A stretch of DNA of 64,000 nucleotides from an uncultured Eubacteriales bacterium (lineage in GTDB: Bacteria > Bacillota_I > Bacilli_A > RF39 > UBA660): the NCBI GenBank assembly GCA_905188025.1, contig CAJJKI010000002.1, forward strand, positions 62,001 through 126,000, given 5' to 3'. The notes under the pieces were generated by a model. That model did no database searches. It saw only the letters and a program-made list of their open reading frames with translations, and had not been told where the DNA came from. How positions within the stretch are numbered: the stretch's first letter is position 1; the number at the start of each line of letters is the position of its first letter. The translations under genes and the position numbers were made by a program. Shown here piece by piece: positions 17,947 through 26,805 of this stretch.

Positions 17947-20478
17947 TTATTTTATTTTGTTTTTTAATTTATATAGAATGTTCATAGCTTCTATTGGGGT
18001 TATTTCTAAGATATTTAATTCTTCTAATTCTTTTTCGATAGGGCTTTCTTTTGGTTCAAAATCTAGAGGGAGAGTTGTTTGAATAACAATATCTCTTTTA
18101 GCTTCTTTCTTTTCATATACTGATAAGATTTCTTCAGCACGATCAGTTACTTCTTTAGGAAGATTAGCTAGTTTTGCAACATTTATACCATAGCTTTTAT
18201 CGATAGAGCCATCTTTTACTTTATGTAGGAATGTTATTTTTCCATCTTTTTCTTCAGCACTAACATGTTTGTTTTTAAGTTTATCAAGAGTATTTTCTAG
18301 ATCAGTTAGTTCATGATAGTGAGTAGAGAAAAGGGTTTTACATGCTATTTTGTTGTTGATATATTCAAGAATAGCTTGAGCTAAACTCATACCATCGAAT
18401 GTTGCTGTTCCGCGACCTAGTTCATCAAACAAGATAAGGCTATCAGGAGTAGCATTTTTTATGGCATTAGCAGCTTCAGTCATTTCTACCATGAAGGTAG
18501 ATTCACCACTTACTAAATCATCACTAGCTCCGATACGAGTAAATATTTTATCAAAGATAGGGAGAATAGCTTTTTTAGCGGGAACATAGCATCCTATTTG
18601 AGCCATGATGGTAATTATTCCTAGTTCACGCATATAAGTAGATTTACCAGCCATGTTAGGACCAGTTATTAAGAGGATGGAAGTTTTAGGATCCATAATG
18701 ATATCGTTAGGAATATAATTTTCATTGATTACTTTTTCTACGACAGGATGACGACCATCAATTATTTCTAGATTATGTTCTTTAGTTAGAGTAGGTCGAG
18801 TATAATTATATTTTTCACTGATAAGAGCGAATGATGATAAGACATCTATTTCACTGATAGTTTTAGCTATTTCTTGAATAATATGAGTATATTCATTACA
18901 AGTATTACGAATATTAATGAATAGATCATACTCTAGATTAATTATTTTTTCTTCTGCTGATAGGACAAGATCTTCTTTTTCTTTGAGGATAGGGTTGATG
19001 AAACGTTCGCAGTTAGTTAATGTTTGTTTACGAATATAACCATATTCTTCTTTAACTAGTGGTAAGTTACCTTTGGATATTTCTATGTAGTATCCGAAGA
19101 CTTTATTGAATCCTACTTTAAGGTTTTTGATACCAGTTCTTTCTCTTTCTTCTTGTTCATAGTTACTGATGAAGTCTTTACCACCACTACGAAGATCTTT
19201 TAATTCATCTAGTTCTTTATTATAGCCTGGTTTTATGAGATAGCCTTCTTTTAGAGTTTGTGGGGGTGTTTCATAGAGGGAAGACTCTAAAAGATTATAT
19301 AAGTTAGAGATATCAGGAAGGGTTGTATAGTTGATAAGACTTAGGATCTTGTTAATTTCAGGTAATACTTTTAGGGATTCTTTTAGTTGGATTAGATCTC
19401 TAGCGTTGGCTGATCCTAGAGAGATACGACCACATAATCTTTCTAAATCATAGACGTCATATAGATACTTACGAAGATCTTCACTTAGAATAAATTCTTC
19501 GAGAAGAGTAGCTACGGTATCATAACGATGATTAATTTTATCTATATCAAGTAAAGGGGATTCAATCCAAGACTTTAATAGACGGCCTCCCATAGCAGTT
19601 TTAGTTTCATCTAGAAGCCATAAAAGAGAATACATTCTTTCTTTATTACGAATACTTTCAGTTAACTCTAAGTTTCTTTTGGTATGAATATCCATTTTTA
19701 AATATTCATTATTGATTCTTATAGATAGTTTTTGAAAGTGAGAGATATTTCTTTTTAGATTAATAGTTAAATAATATATTAAGTGTTTAGTACCTATTAA
19801 ATATCTTTCATCAGTAATATTTTCAGTGATATAACTATAATTATTTTCTTCATATAGTGAGTCAGTTATTGTGATAGGGAGTTTATAGATATTTTTTAAT
19901 GAAGAGATAATTTCTTTATTTACTTTAGAGTTGGCAATTATTTCTTTGATACCTAGATAGATTATTTTATTGATAATGATATTGGGATCTTGTTCTAAGA
20001 CTTCTGAATAGATTTCACCAGTAGTTATATCAGCATATGTTAGGATGTAACAGTATCCTAATGAATAGAGGCTGGCTAAGTAATTGTTTTCTTTTTCATT
20101 TAAGGAATTGGCAGTGATGACTGATCCGGATGATATTACTTCAGTGATATCTCTTTTAACGATACCTTTAGCAGTTTTAGGATCTTCTAATTGTTCACAT
20201 ATAGCTACTTTATAGCCTTTTTTGATAAGTTTATCTATATAAATATCAACAGCATGATGGGGAACACCACACATTGGGACTCTTTCTTCTAAACCGGCAT
20301 TTCTTCCGGTAAGAGTTAATTCTAATTCATGGCTGACTAATTCAGCGTCTTCAAAGAACATTTCATAGAAGTCTCCTAACCTGTATAAAATAATTGTATC
20401 GGGATTGTTTTCTTTTAATGATACATAGTGTTGCATCATTGGAGCTAATTTTGTTTTGTCTACTTCACATAATTTCAT
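17947..20478 (-). CDS. mutS: DNA mismatch repair protein MutS
   Basis: 843 residues from the ATG at 20478 (GTGAT upstream; an in-frame start 18 bases earlier is weaker). The mismatch-binding domain I shows 'YRLGDFYEMFFEDA', with the Phe and Glu of the mismatch-reading F-x-E motif. The ATPase domain has Walker A 'GPNMAGKSTYMRE', Walker B 'LILFDELGRGT' and the 'STHYHELT' H-loop. A C-terminal dimerisation tail is present. It recognises mispairs and recruits MutL; mutL is not in the window. Length is typical of bacterial MutS1. It is probably monocistronic, convergent with the phosphorelay operon. Confidence 0.97.
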   Translation of the reverse strand: MKLCEVDKTKLAPMMQHYVSLKENNPDTIILYRLGDFYEMFFEDAELVSHELELTLTGRNAGLEERVPMCGVPHHAVDIYIDKLIKKGYKVAICEQLEDPKTAKGIVKRDITEVISSGSVITANSLNEKENNYLASLYSLGYCYILTYADITTGEIYSEVLEQDPNIIINKIIYLGIKEIIANSKVNKEIISSLKNIYKLPITITDSLYEENNYSYITENITDERYLIGTKHLIYYLTINLKRNISHFQKLSIRINNEYLKMDIHTKRNLELTESIRNKERMYSLLWLLDETKTAMGGRLLKSWIESPLLDIDKINHRYDTVATLLEEFILSEDLRKYLYDVYDLERLCGRISLGSANARDLIQLKESLKVLPEINKILSLINYTTLPDISNLYNLLESSLYETPPQTLKEGYLIKPGYNKELDELKDLRSGGKDFISNYEQEERERTGIKNLKVGFNKVFGYYIEISKGNLPLVKEEYGYIRKQTLTNCERFINPILKEKEDLVLSAEEKIINLEYDLFINIRNTCNEYTHIIQEIAKTISEIDVLSSFALISEKYNYTRPTLTKEHNLEIIDGRHPVVEKVINENYIPNDIIMDPKTSILLITGPNMAGKSTYMRELGIITIMAQIGCYVPAKKAILPIFDKIFTRIGASDDLVSGESTFMVEMTEAANAIKNATPDSLILFDELGRGTATFDGMSLAQAILEYINNKIACKTLFSTHYHELTDLENTLDKLKNKHVSAEEKDGKITFLHKVKDGSIDKSYGINVAKLANLPKEVTDRAEEILSVYEKKEAKRDIVIQTTLPLDFEPKESPIEKELEELNILEITPIEAMNILYKLKNKIK

Positions 20479-20561
20479 ATTTATCACAACTTTCAATCCA
20501 TATTATAGCAAAAAATAGAAGTTAAAATCAAGGAAATGTTAATAAGAATGAAAAAGAATCT

Positions 20562-21380
20562 CTAGGGAGACTCTGTGATATTTTGGGATAGGGGTACTAT
20601 TTTGTAACCTTTACTTAATATATAATCGATGATACTAGATAATTCTTGAGTGTTGTTTATGAGATAGATACTACCATTAGATAGATTATTTTTTATTTGA
20701 TTTAGATTAGTAGGAGTTGTATAGATAGAAGACATTTTATTATTTGAACAGTTGGATAGGGAAGTAGAATTCTTTTCAGTGAATAGGCAATAGATAGATT
20801 TATTATTAGATTTATTATTGATGATATTGTTAGCTATTAAGAGATTATCTTTAGTATATTTACCCATATTACCATAATTATATATTTCATTATCTTTGAT
20901 GGTATCTATTAAACTGATATTATTATTTAGATAGGTGCTATCTATGAAGAAATTTATGGGTACATGATATTTATTTATAGTAGTTAGAATGTTATCTAGG
21001 GTGTTACTGTTATTTAAAATATAGATGAGGGAGATATTTTTTTTATAGGGATTACCACTTATAAGATAGAGATTATAGTTATTGTAGATAGAGTTATTTG
21101 GATATATGGCTTCATAGATGAGGAGAGAAGCGTCATATGAACTGAGTTTTTTCATGGATTTATAGCTAGCTTCTAGATTAACTTCTTTACCAATATTGCC
21201 TGGTATGATAGTGTCATCTTTGATAATAGCATCAATAGGGGCGATGTTTAGATCATAAGCTTCATTTTTAATCTTTATCATTATTTCATCTTGTTCCATA
21301 GAGACATCGATTATTTTTTCAGTATATAGAAAAGTAAAACAAAATAGACAGAATAGACCAATTATTTTAATAACTTTCAT
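20562..21380 (-). CDS. Membrane-anchored degenerate polysaccharide-deacetylase-like protein
   Basis: 272 residues. An N-terminal hydrophobic segment (about 4-20) is a signal anchor. Residues 110-150 have the strand pattern of a NodB/polysaccharide deacetylase ('ISLIYILNNSNTLDNIL...KYHVPINFFIDSTYLNN', compare TFDDGP...KYxVxATFF), and 'EIYNYGNMGKY' sits where the second metal motif (HSxxH) would be. The catalytic aspartates and histidines are missing, so it cannot be a normal zinc deacetylase. It may bind glycan or act as a structural relative. The ATG is preceded by AGGTGATCATAC. It lies upstream of mutS on the same strand, 84 bases away. Confidence 0.5.
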   Translation of the reverse strand: MKVIKIIGLFCLFCFTFLYTEKIIDVSMEQDEIMIKIKNEAYDLNIAPIDAIIKDDTIIPGNIGKEVNLEASYKSMKKLSSYDASLLIYEAIYPNNSIYNNYNLYLISGNPYKKNISLIYILNNSNTLDNILTTINKYHVPINFFIDSTYLNNNISLIDTIKDNEIYNYGNMGKYTKDNLLIANNIINNKSNNKSIYCLFTEKNSTSLSNCSNNKMSSIYTTPTNLNQIKNNLSNGSIYLINNTQELSSIIDYILSKGYKIVPLSQNITESP

Positions 21381-21415
21381 GTATGATCACCTAGTAAATG
21401 ATATGAAAATAGTTG

Positions 21416-21444
21416 TTTACTTATACATTAATTTATGATAAGAT
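21416..21444 (+). promoter_or_regulatory. Promoter of the prepilin-dockerin gene
   Basis: TTTACT (21416-21421), 17-base spacer, TAAGAT (21439-21444), 26 bases before the ATG at 21471, which has an AGGTGATGTGAT ribosome binding site. Confidence 0.5.
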
Positions 21445-21470
21445 TAAGTTAATAAAGTAGGTGATGTGAT

Positions 21471-22010
21471 ATGAATAATAAAGGATTTACTTTGATTGAA
21501 TTATTGGCGGTTATTGTGATACTAGTGGGAATATCATTAACTGCAGTTATGGGGATTAGTGCTTCTTTAGAAAGAAGAGATGAGAAAGAATGCTATGAAC
21601 AGGTAGAGTTTGCAGTTAATGCAGCGAAGATATATTTTTCTTTAAATGATAATATAAAAGAAGTAACAGTGGGTACTTTAAAGAGTGATGGATACTTTGA
21701 TAGTAAGAAGATTGATAAGCTTAGTATTTATGATAAGATAAGTATTGGTGGGGATAAGTATTTATTTAATGAAAACGAAGTAACTAATAAGATTAAATGT
21801 AGTAATAAAGGGGGAATAATACTAGGAGATTTAAATTATGATGAGAAGATAAATCAAGATGATTTAGATATTTTAGATAAATATTTGAGAGGGGAAGGTA
21901 TGGATGAAGATTTACTTAAATATGCTGATGTTAATAAAGATGGGTGGATTAATCAGAAAGATAGAGAATTAATGCAAAAGTATATTAATGGAGAGATTGA
22001 TAAATTTTAG
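21471..22010 (+). CDS. Type IV prepilin-like protein fused to a C-terminal dockerin
   Basis: 179 residues. It starts 'MNNKGFTLIELLAVIVIL', a complete prepilin peptidase/N-methylation site (G|FTLIE with Glu at +5) and pilin helix. Residues 30-115 are a short globular pilin body. Residues about 121-178 are a type I dockerin with its two F-hand calcium loops: 'GDLNYDEKINQDDLDIL' and 'ADVNKDGWINQKDRELM', joined by a linker. Dockerins bind cohesin modules in cellulosomes and other surface complexes. This would place a cohesin-binding tag on a pseudopilin. No other pilin-assembly gene is in the window. Confidence 0.85.
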   Translation: MNNKGFTLIELLAVIVILVGISLTAVMGISASLERRDEKECYEQVEFAVNAAKIYFSLNDNIKEVTVGTLKSDGYFDSKKIDKLSIYDKISIGGDKYLFNENEVTNKIKCSNKGGIILGDLNYDEKINQDDLDILDKYLRGEGMDEDLLKYADVNKDGWINQKDRELMQKYINGEIDKF

Positions 22011-22012
22011 TA

Positions 22013-23530
22013 TTAGATAGAATCAATAGTTATTTTAGAAGATATGTTTTTAATAGTAGAGGTAATATGATCTTTATCTTCTTTGGATAAGAGGGGATTA
22101 TTATTTAAGAGAGTGAGATAGTCTTTTACTTTAGAGAGAAGGCTATCTTCTTTTTTAGATAGATATAATTCATAGTAGGTTGTTAATAGAAGGATTTGGG
22201 CTTTGTCAAAGGAAGAGATTGATTCTAGTAATTGGATAGATTTTGACAAGTCTTTAGTTATTCCTAGAGAGGCACAGCCAGGGATATAGAAATTAGTTAC
22301 TAAGTTTATTATATTCCAGGGATATAGAGTACTTTTAGGAGCAGTAGAACCAATAGTGAAATATTTATATGAGAGAGATAGATCTTTATTAGTACCTAGA
22401 CCTTTTAGATAGAAGAGGCCTACTTTATTACAGGCCCAAGATTCTTCCATATTAGCACTAGCTAGGTAACAAGAGAAGGCTTTTTGATAGTCTTTTTTTT
22501 CTTCATATATTTTACCTAGATTATTATAGGCATAGGGATAGTTTCTAGAGATAGCTTTATTAAAGTAAGAGATAGCTTTATCTAGATTTATTTCTTTATG
22601 GGGATTAGTACCTGATAGATAGCATAATCCGAGGGTATTTAGAGAAGAGACACTATTTAGAGATTCGGCTTTTTTGAGATATGACCAAGCTAGTGATAGG
22701 TCATCATTGGATAGAGAACCTATTTTTTTAGTTAGAATCATGTGAGCAAGAATCCAACAGGAAGTTGGATGATTATAATTAGCTGCTAATTCATGATAAG
22801 AATAAGCTAGTTCATAGTTAGGAGTACCTGAAATATAGCCCATGTATTCTAGATTACCTAGTTCATTTAAGGCATAAGGATTATTCTTTGAAGCAAGGCT
22901 TTTTAATGATGGGATGAGACTGATGCCTTCAGAGAATTTTAATTCAAGATATTCTTTAAGGCTGTCTACAGATATATTAGTATTTCTTAATATTTCATCA
23001 ATAGTAGTGTTTACTAAGTCTTTATCATAGATAGGTTGCTTCTTTTCTAGAATAGTAAAGAATAATACTTGACAGATACATTCATAATAATTTTCTTCTT
23101 TTAAGAGATGGAGATAATTATTTTTGAAATTATATGGAACATATAGATCGTTTTTAATATATGGATGAATAGAGTAAGCTAGAGTTTTTAGACGAGAAGA
23201 AGTATTTAGGGAAGAGATGCTATCATATGAGGTTATTTGACCAGTCATTATAGATAAAAGATTATTAATGATAGGGATTAAGACTGATTTATCTTTAGAC
23301 CATTTTTTTTGATAGATAAGATATATTTGTTTATAATTATTACCAATAGCACGATATCCAGTACAATAATTACCTACTGTAGTATCAGAAATATTTTCAA
23401 TATTGAAGAGAATACAAAATATTTCAGTTTGAATAGCGGAAGACTTATTGATAGAGTTCTTTTTTATTTCATTAAAGAGATTTCCTAAAGATAAATGATT
23501 AGGATTATTATTTAATTTTAGATATGTCAC
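22013..23530 (-). CDS. Sel1-repeat (TPR-like) protein
   Basis: 505 residues from a GTG at 23530 preceded by AGGTGAT. The N-terminal 200 residues are an unnamed helical domain. From about residue 215 there are at least five Sel1-like repeats of about 36 residues, including 'ALNELGNLEYMGY', 'SLNTLGLCYLSGTN', 'AYNNLGKIYEEKKDYQKA' and 'ACNKVGLFYLKGLGTNKD'. Such repeats make a superhelix that binds other proteins, often in signalling or secretion. No signal peptide is visible, so it is probably cytoplasmic. It converges on the pilin-dockerin gene with two bases between the stops. Confidence 0.75.
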   Translation of the reverse strand: MTYLKLNNNPNHLSLGNLFNEIKKNSINKSSAIQTEIFCILFNIENISDTTVGNYCTGYRAIGNNYKQIYLIYQKKWSKDKSVLIPIINNLLSIMTGQITSYDSISSLNTSSRLKTLAYSIHPYIKNDLYVPYNFKNNYLHLLKEENYYECICQVLFFTILEKKQPIYDKDLVNTTIDEILRNTNISVDSLKEYLELKFSEGISLIPSLKSLASKNNPYALNELGNLEYMGYISGTPNYELAYSYHELAANYNHPTSCWILAHMILTKKIGSLSNDDLSLAWSYLKKAESLNSVSSLNTLGLCYLSGTNPHKEINLDKAISYFNKAISRNYPYAYNNLGKIYEEKKDYQKAFSCYLASANMEESWACNKVGLFYLKGLGTNKDLSLSYKYFTIGSTAPKSTLYPWNIINLVTNFYIPGCASLGITKDLSKSIQLLESISSFDKAQILLLTTYYELYLSKKEDSLLSKVKDYLTLLNNNPLLSKEDKDHITSTIKNISSKITIDSI

Positions 23531-23656
23531 AAGTATCACCTATCTATATAATAGCATATTTTGTGGATATTGTGAAGAATTATTTTTGATGATGTGGACT
23601 ATAGTAAGTTATCTTATGGATATGAAAGCGATATACTGTTAATAGGAGGAGAAAAA

Positions 23657-24892
23657 ATGAAAGTGCTTAAGAATTATAAATCAATGATTATATTGATAGG
23701 TGCAATAATATTAGGGGGACTTGTTGGTTTATTATGGGGAGAGGGAGCTCAGGTATTGAGTCCTTTTGGAGATTTATTTTTAAATATGCTATTAATAATA
23801 GTAGTACCTTTGATATTTTTAACTATTACGGGATCTATATATAAGATGAAGCAACCTAAGAGGGTTGGAAAGATATTGGGAACAACGTTTTTAATATTTT
23901 TAATAACTTCAGTAGTAGCAGTATTTATAGGAATAGGTGCTACTTATAGTATGAGATTAGTTGATCCGGATGATGGTGAGAGAATTAAAGAGGGACTGGT
24001 TATTCAGGGAGAAGAGGAAGAAGTATCTACGGAGTTAAATATTTTAGATAAGACAGTAGAAGCAATATCAGTAAACGACTTTGTTAAATTATTATCTAGA
24101 GATAATATGATTGCTTTAATAGTGGTAGCAATACTTACAGGAATAGCAATGAGTATGAGTCCTGATAAGGCAAAGCCAATGTATGAATTTATTGAGTCTG
24201 CTACGGAAGTGCTTATGAATTTTATTAAGATAGTTATGTATTATGCTCCAATTGGATTAGGTTGTTATTTTGCTGCTTTAGTAGGAACTTTTGGTAGTCA
24301 AATAGCAGTAGGATACTTTAAGACATTTATTATTTATTTAGTGGCTTCAGTAGTATTCTATTTTGTAGTATATTCAATATATGCTTATATTAGTGGAGGA
24401 AAGAAAGGCTTTAAGGCTTTTTGGAAGAATATAATTCCTTCTACGGTGACTTCACTTGCTACTTGTTCATCAGCAGCTTCAATGCCAGTAAATATAGAGT
24501 GTACTAAAAAGATGGGAGTACCTGATGATATAGCTGAGACTACAGTATCTTTAGGAACTAGCTTTCATAAAGATGGATCAGTTATGGGTAGTGTATTTAA
24601 GATAATGTTTTTAGTATATTTATTTAATGGTTTTGGAGATATATCAATACTAAAGATAATGGGAATAGCTTTAGTGGCTACATTACTTGTAACAGCGGTA
24701 CCAATAGGTGGAGGTACAATATCAGAGATGCTTATTATTACAATGCTTGGTTATCCAGTAGCAGCTTTACCGATACTAACAATAATTGCTACAATAATAG
24801 ATCCGCCAGCTACAGTGCTTAATGTAGTAGGAGATAGTGCTTCAGCAATGTTAACTAGTAGAATAGTTGATGGAAAAAAATGGATTAAATAA
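23657..24892 (+). CDS. Dicarboxylate/amino acid:cation symporter (DAACS family)
   Basis: 411 residues from the ATG at 23657, preceded by AATAGGAGGAG; an upstream in-frame ATG has no ribosome binding site. Eight membrane helices and two re-entrant loops are expected. The first hairpin carries the serine-rich 'ATCSSAASMPVN' motif. HP2 and TM8 carry 'PIGGGTISEML' and 'IIDPPATVLNVVGDS', where the substrate-binding Asp and Asn lie. The family imports glutamate, aspartate or C4-dicarboxylates with Na+ or H+. The substrate cannot be separated by eye. It is monocistronic and followed by a terminator. Confidence 0.92.
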   Translation: MKVLKNYKSMIILIGAIILGGLVGLLWGEGAQVLSPFGDLFLNMLLIIVVPLIFLTITGSIYKMKQPKRVGKILGTTFLIFLITSVVAVFIGIGATYSMRLVDPDDGERIKEGLVIQGEEEEVSTELNILDKTVEAISVNDFVKLLSRDNMIALIVVAILTGIAMSMSPDKAKPMYEFIESATEVLMNFIKIVMYYAPIGLGCYFAALVGTFGSQIAVGYFKTFIIYLVASVVFYFVVYSIYAYISGGKKGFKAFWKNIIPSTVTSLATCSSAASMPVNIECTKKMGVPDDIAETTVSLGTSFHKDGSVMGSVFKIMFLVYLFNGFGDISILKIMGIALVATLLVTAVPIGGGTISEMLIITMLGYPVAALPILTIIATIIDPPATVLNVVGDSASAMLTSRIVDGKKWIK

Positions 24893-24899
24893 AAAGAAA

Positions 24900-24930
24900 A
24901 AAGCTCATTTCTTAGAGGAATGAGCTTTGT
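24900..24930. terminator. Bidirectional terminator
   Basis: AAAGCTCATT (24900-24909) and AATGAGCTTT (24919-24928) form a perfect 10-bp stem between the symporter gene and the convergent small gene. It overlaps the latter's 3' end. Confidence 0.85.
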
Positions 24931-25276
24931 AGATCATGATATGATTTATGATAGTAGCTATGTTGTGATCGTTTATTGTAATATAGTTATCTTTTGATAC
25001 ATATATCTTTAATTCGCTACCAAGATTTTTTTCTACTTTAGTGATATCACTTAGATATGTTTTAAAGATTACTTCTTTTTTCTTTATGGGAGATATTCTT
25101 CCAGAACATCTTAAGTCTTCTTCTGAGTTGTTGATATTGCTAGGGTTACTTAATACAAATAGACGGATATTAGTTAAAATGATAGTAAAAGTACTGTAAT
25201 TATCTTTTTCATACATTTTAACGTCATCTATTATGTGTATTATTTCTTCGTTTTCTAATAAGTGAATATCGTACAT
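24905..25276 (-). CDS. Small PH/GRAM-like domain protein
   Basis: 123 residues of predicted alternating strands: 'FTIILTNIRLFVLS', then 'VIFKTYLSDITKVEKNLGSELKIYV', then a final helix ('IATIINHIMIYKA'). This is the usual layout of bacterial PH-like (bPH/GRAM) domains, in which a TN-x-R-L strand is followed by I/L-x-D-I. There is no membrane segment, so it may bind lipid or protein at the membrane. The ATG is preceded by AAAGGAG. Function unknown. Confidence 0.55.
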   Translation of the reverse strand: MYDIHLLENEEIIHIIDDVKMYEKDNYSTFTIILTNIRLFVLSNPSNINNSEEDLRCSGRISPIKKKEVIFKTYLSDITKVEKNLGSELKIYVSKDNYITINDHNIATIINHIMIYKAHSSKK

Positions 25277-25350
25277 ATAAGACTCCTTTCAATAGTATTA
25301 TATCATATTATTTAAATATCTATCAAAAAAACTCACTTAGTGAGTTAATA

Positions 25351-25587
25351 TTATTCTTCTTCGGGAATATCATCAAATAATTTCTTAATAGGTATTTCTA
25401 AGCCGGATGCAATTCTTTCAACGGCGTCTAAAGAGAAGGTTGATGCCATTGTAAATGACTCAATTTCACGAATATATCCATGAGATAAACCAGAAGCATC
25501 AGCTAATTCTTGTTGTGTCATTTTCTTTGCTTTACGGTATTTCTTAATATTATATCTAACGGTATCATAAATATTATATCTATTCAT
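25351..25587 (-). CDS. XRE-family helix-turn-helix protein
   Basis: 78 residues from the ATG at 25587 (AGAGGTGAATAC upstream). It is a single Cro/C1-type HTH: 'IKKYRKAKKMTQQELADAS' is helices 1-2, 'SHGYIREIES' the recognition helix, and 'ERIASGLEIPIKKLF' the last helices. There is no sensor domain. It is divergent from the CoA-dehydratase-activase-like gene, so it may control that promoter region or itself. AT-rich codon use is like the surroundings, with no sign of phage origin. Confidence 0.88.
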   Translation of the reverse strand: MNRYNIYDTVRYNIKKYRKAKKMTQQELADASGLSHGYIREIESFTMASTFSLDAVERIASGLEIPIKKLFDDIPEEE

Positions 25588-25715
25588 GTATTCACCTCTT
25601 GTAAATATTTTCTCATAAATAAAATGAAAAATATGTAGAGGAATTGTATACATATCAAGGGATAAATCGACAATTTTTTTGCTTTTTTAGGCATATAATT
25701 ATGATGGTGATTAAA

Positions 25716-26672
25716 ATGAATAAGTTATATATGGGAATAGATATTGGATCTATATCTACTAAAGGAGTTATTATTGATGAATATGATAATATTATAGCTA
25801 GTTGTTATTTATATACGGAGGGTAATCCGATAAGGGCAGTGAAGATGGTTGTTAAGAAGATGAGGGATGAGATAGATTTAAATAAGTATCAGGTGGTATC
25901 GGTAGGGACGACGGGATCTGCTAGAAAGTTGATTGGTACAATGCTTGGGGCTAGTACAATTAAGAATGAGATAACGGCTCATGCAGTGGGAACGATTAGA
26001 TTGTATCCAAATGTTAGAACAATATTTGAGATAGGAGGGCAAGATTCAAAGATTACACTTGTTAATAACGGGATAGTGTGTGATTATGCGATGAATACAT
26101 TATGTGCTGCTGGTACAGGGGCTTTTATATCATCTTTGGCTAAGAGACTGGATGTGAATATTGAAGATGTAGCAAGGGTGGCTTTTAGTAGTCAAAATAA
26201 AGTATCAATAGCTGCTAGGTGTACAGTATTTGCCGAATCTGATTTAATTCATAAAATACAAGCAGGGTATAAAAAAGAAGATATAATAGCAGGAGTATGT
26301 AGAGCAGTAGCAGTTAACTATATAAATAATGTTGCTAAAGGAAAAAAGATAATGGCTCCGATAGTATTTAATGGAGGAGTTAGTAAGAATGCAGCAGTAG
26401 TTAGAGCATTTGAGGAAATAACTCATGAGAAGATAATAGTTAATAGAAATTCACATTTGATGGGAGCTTTTGGAATAGCTATAATGGCTAAAGAAAGTAA
26501 AAAAGAAAGTGTATTTAACTTTGATATAGATAACTTAAGAGTAGAGACAAAAATAGTTAATTGTGGAAGATGTGCTAATAACTGTGAAATAGTAGCAGTA
26601 TATAAAAATGATAATTTAATTGATCATTATGGAAATAGATGTGAAAGAGGGAATTTAGTTAAAAATACATAA
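25716..26672 (+). CDS. BadF/BadG/BcrA/BcrD ATPase (2-hydroxyacyl-CoA dehydratase activase-like)
   Basis: 318 residues from the ATG at 25716 (GGTGAT seven bases upstream). ASKHA fold: phosphate 1 'GIDIGSISTKGVII', 'FEIGGQDSKI', and the cluster motif 'NTLCAAGTGAFI', whose Cys in the family ligates a [4Fe-4S] cluster shared by the dimer. A second cysteine of the family lies in 'AARCTVFAESD'. A C-terminal tail with four more cysteines (CGRCANNCEIV and NRCERG) is unusual for the short HgdC-type activators. The partner dehydratase (HgdB-like) is not in the window. In the family it drives one electron into the dehydratase using ATP. Confidence 0.85.
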   Translation: MNKLYMGIDIGSISTKGVIIDEYDNIIASCYLYTEGNPIRAVKMVVKKMRDEIDLNKYQVVSVGTTGSARKLIGTMLGASTIKNEITAHAVGTIRLYPNVRTIFEIGGQDSKITLVNNGIVCDYAMNTLCAAGTGAFISSLAKRLDVNIEDVARVAFSSQNKVSIAARCTVFAESDLIHKIQAGYKKEDIIAGVCRAVAVNYINNVAKGKKIMAPIVFNGGVSKNAAVVRAFEEITHEKIIVNRNSHLMGAFGIAIMAKESKKESVFNFDIDNLRVETKIVNCGRCANNCEIVAVYKNDNLIDHYGNRCERGNLVKNT

Positions 26673-26679
26673 AGATATA

Positions 26680-26709
26680 AAATAATTAGAATGATCTAGT
26701 TATTTTTTC
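26680..26709 (+). terminator. Terminator after the activase gene
   Basis: AATAATTAGA / TCTAGTTATT with a short loop followed by TTTTTC; a weak AT-rich stem with one wobble. Confidence 0.6.
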
Positions 26710-26750
26710 TTTACTTAGATAGATATTTTTTGTAAATAAATGGATTATTA

Positions 26751-26779
26751 TTGTATATAAAGATTTTTTTTAGTATAAT
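26751..26779 (+). promoter_or_regulatory. Promoter of cdsA-rseP
   Basis: TTGTAT (26751-26756), 17-base spacer, perfect TATAAT (26774-26779), 26 bases before the cdsA start. Confidence 0.6.
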
Positions 26780-26805
26780 TTTAGTATGAAGAAAGTATGG
26801 TGAAT

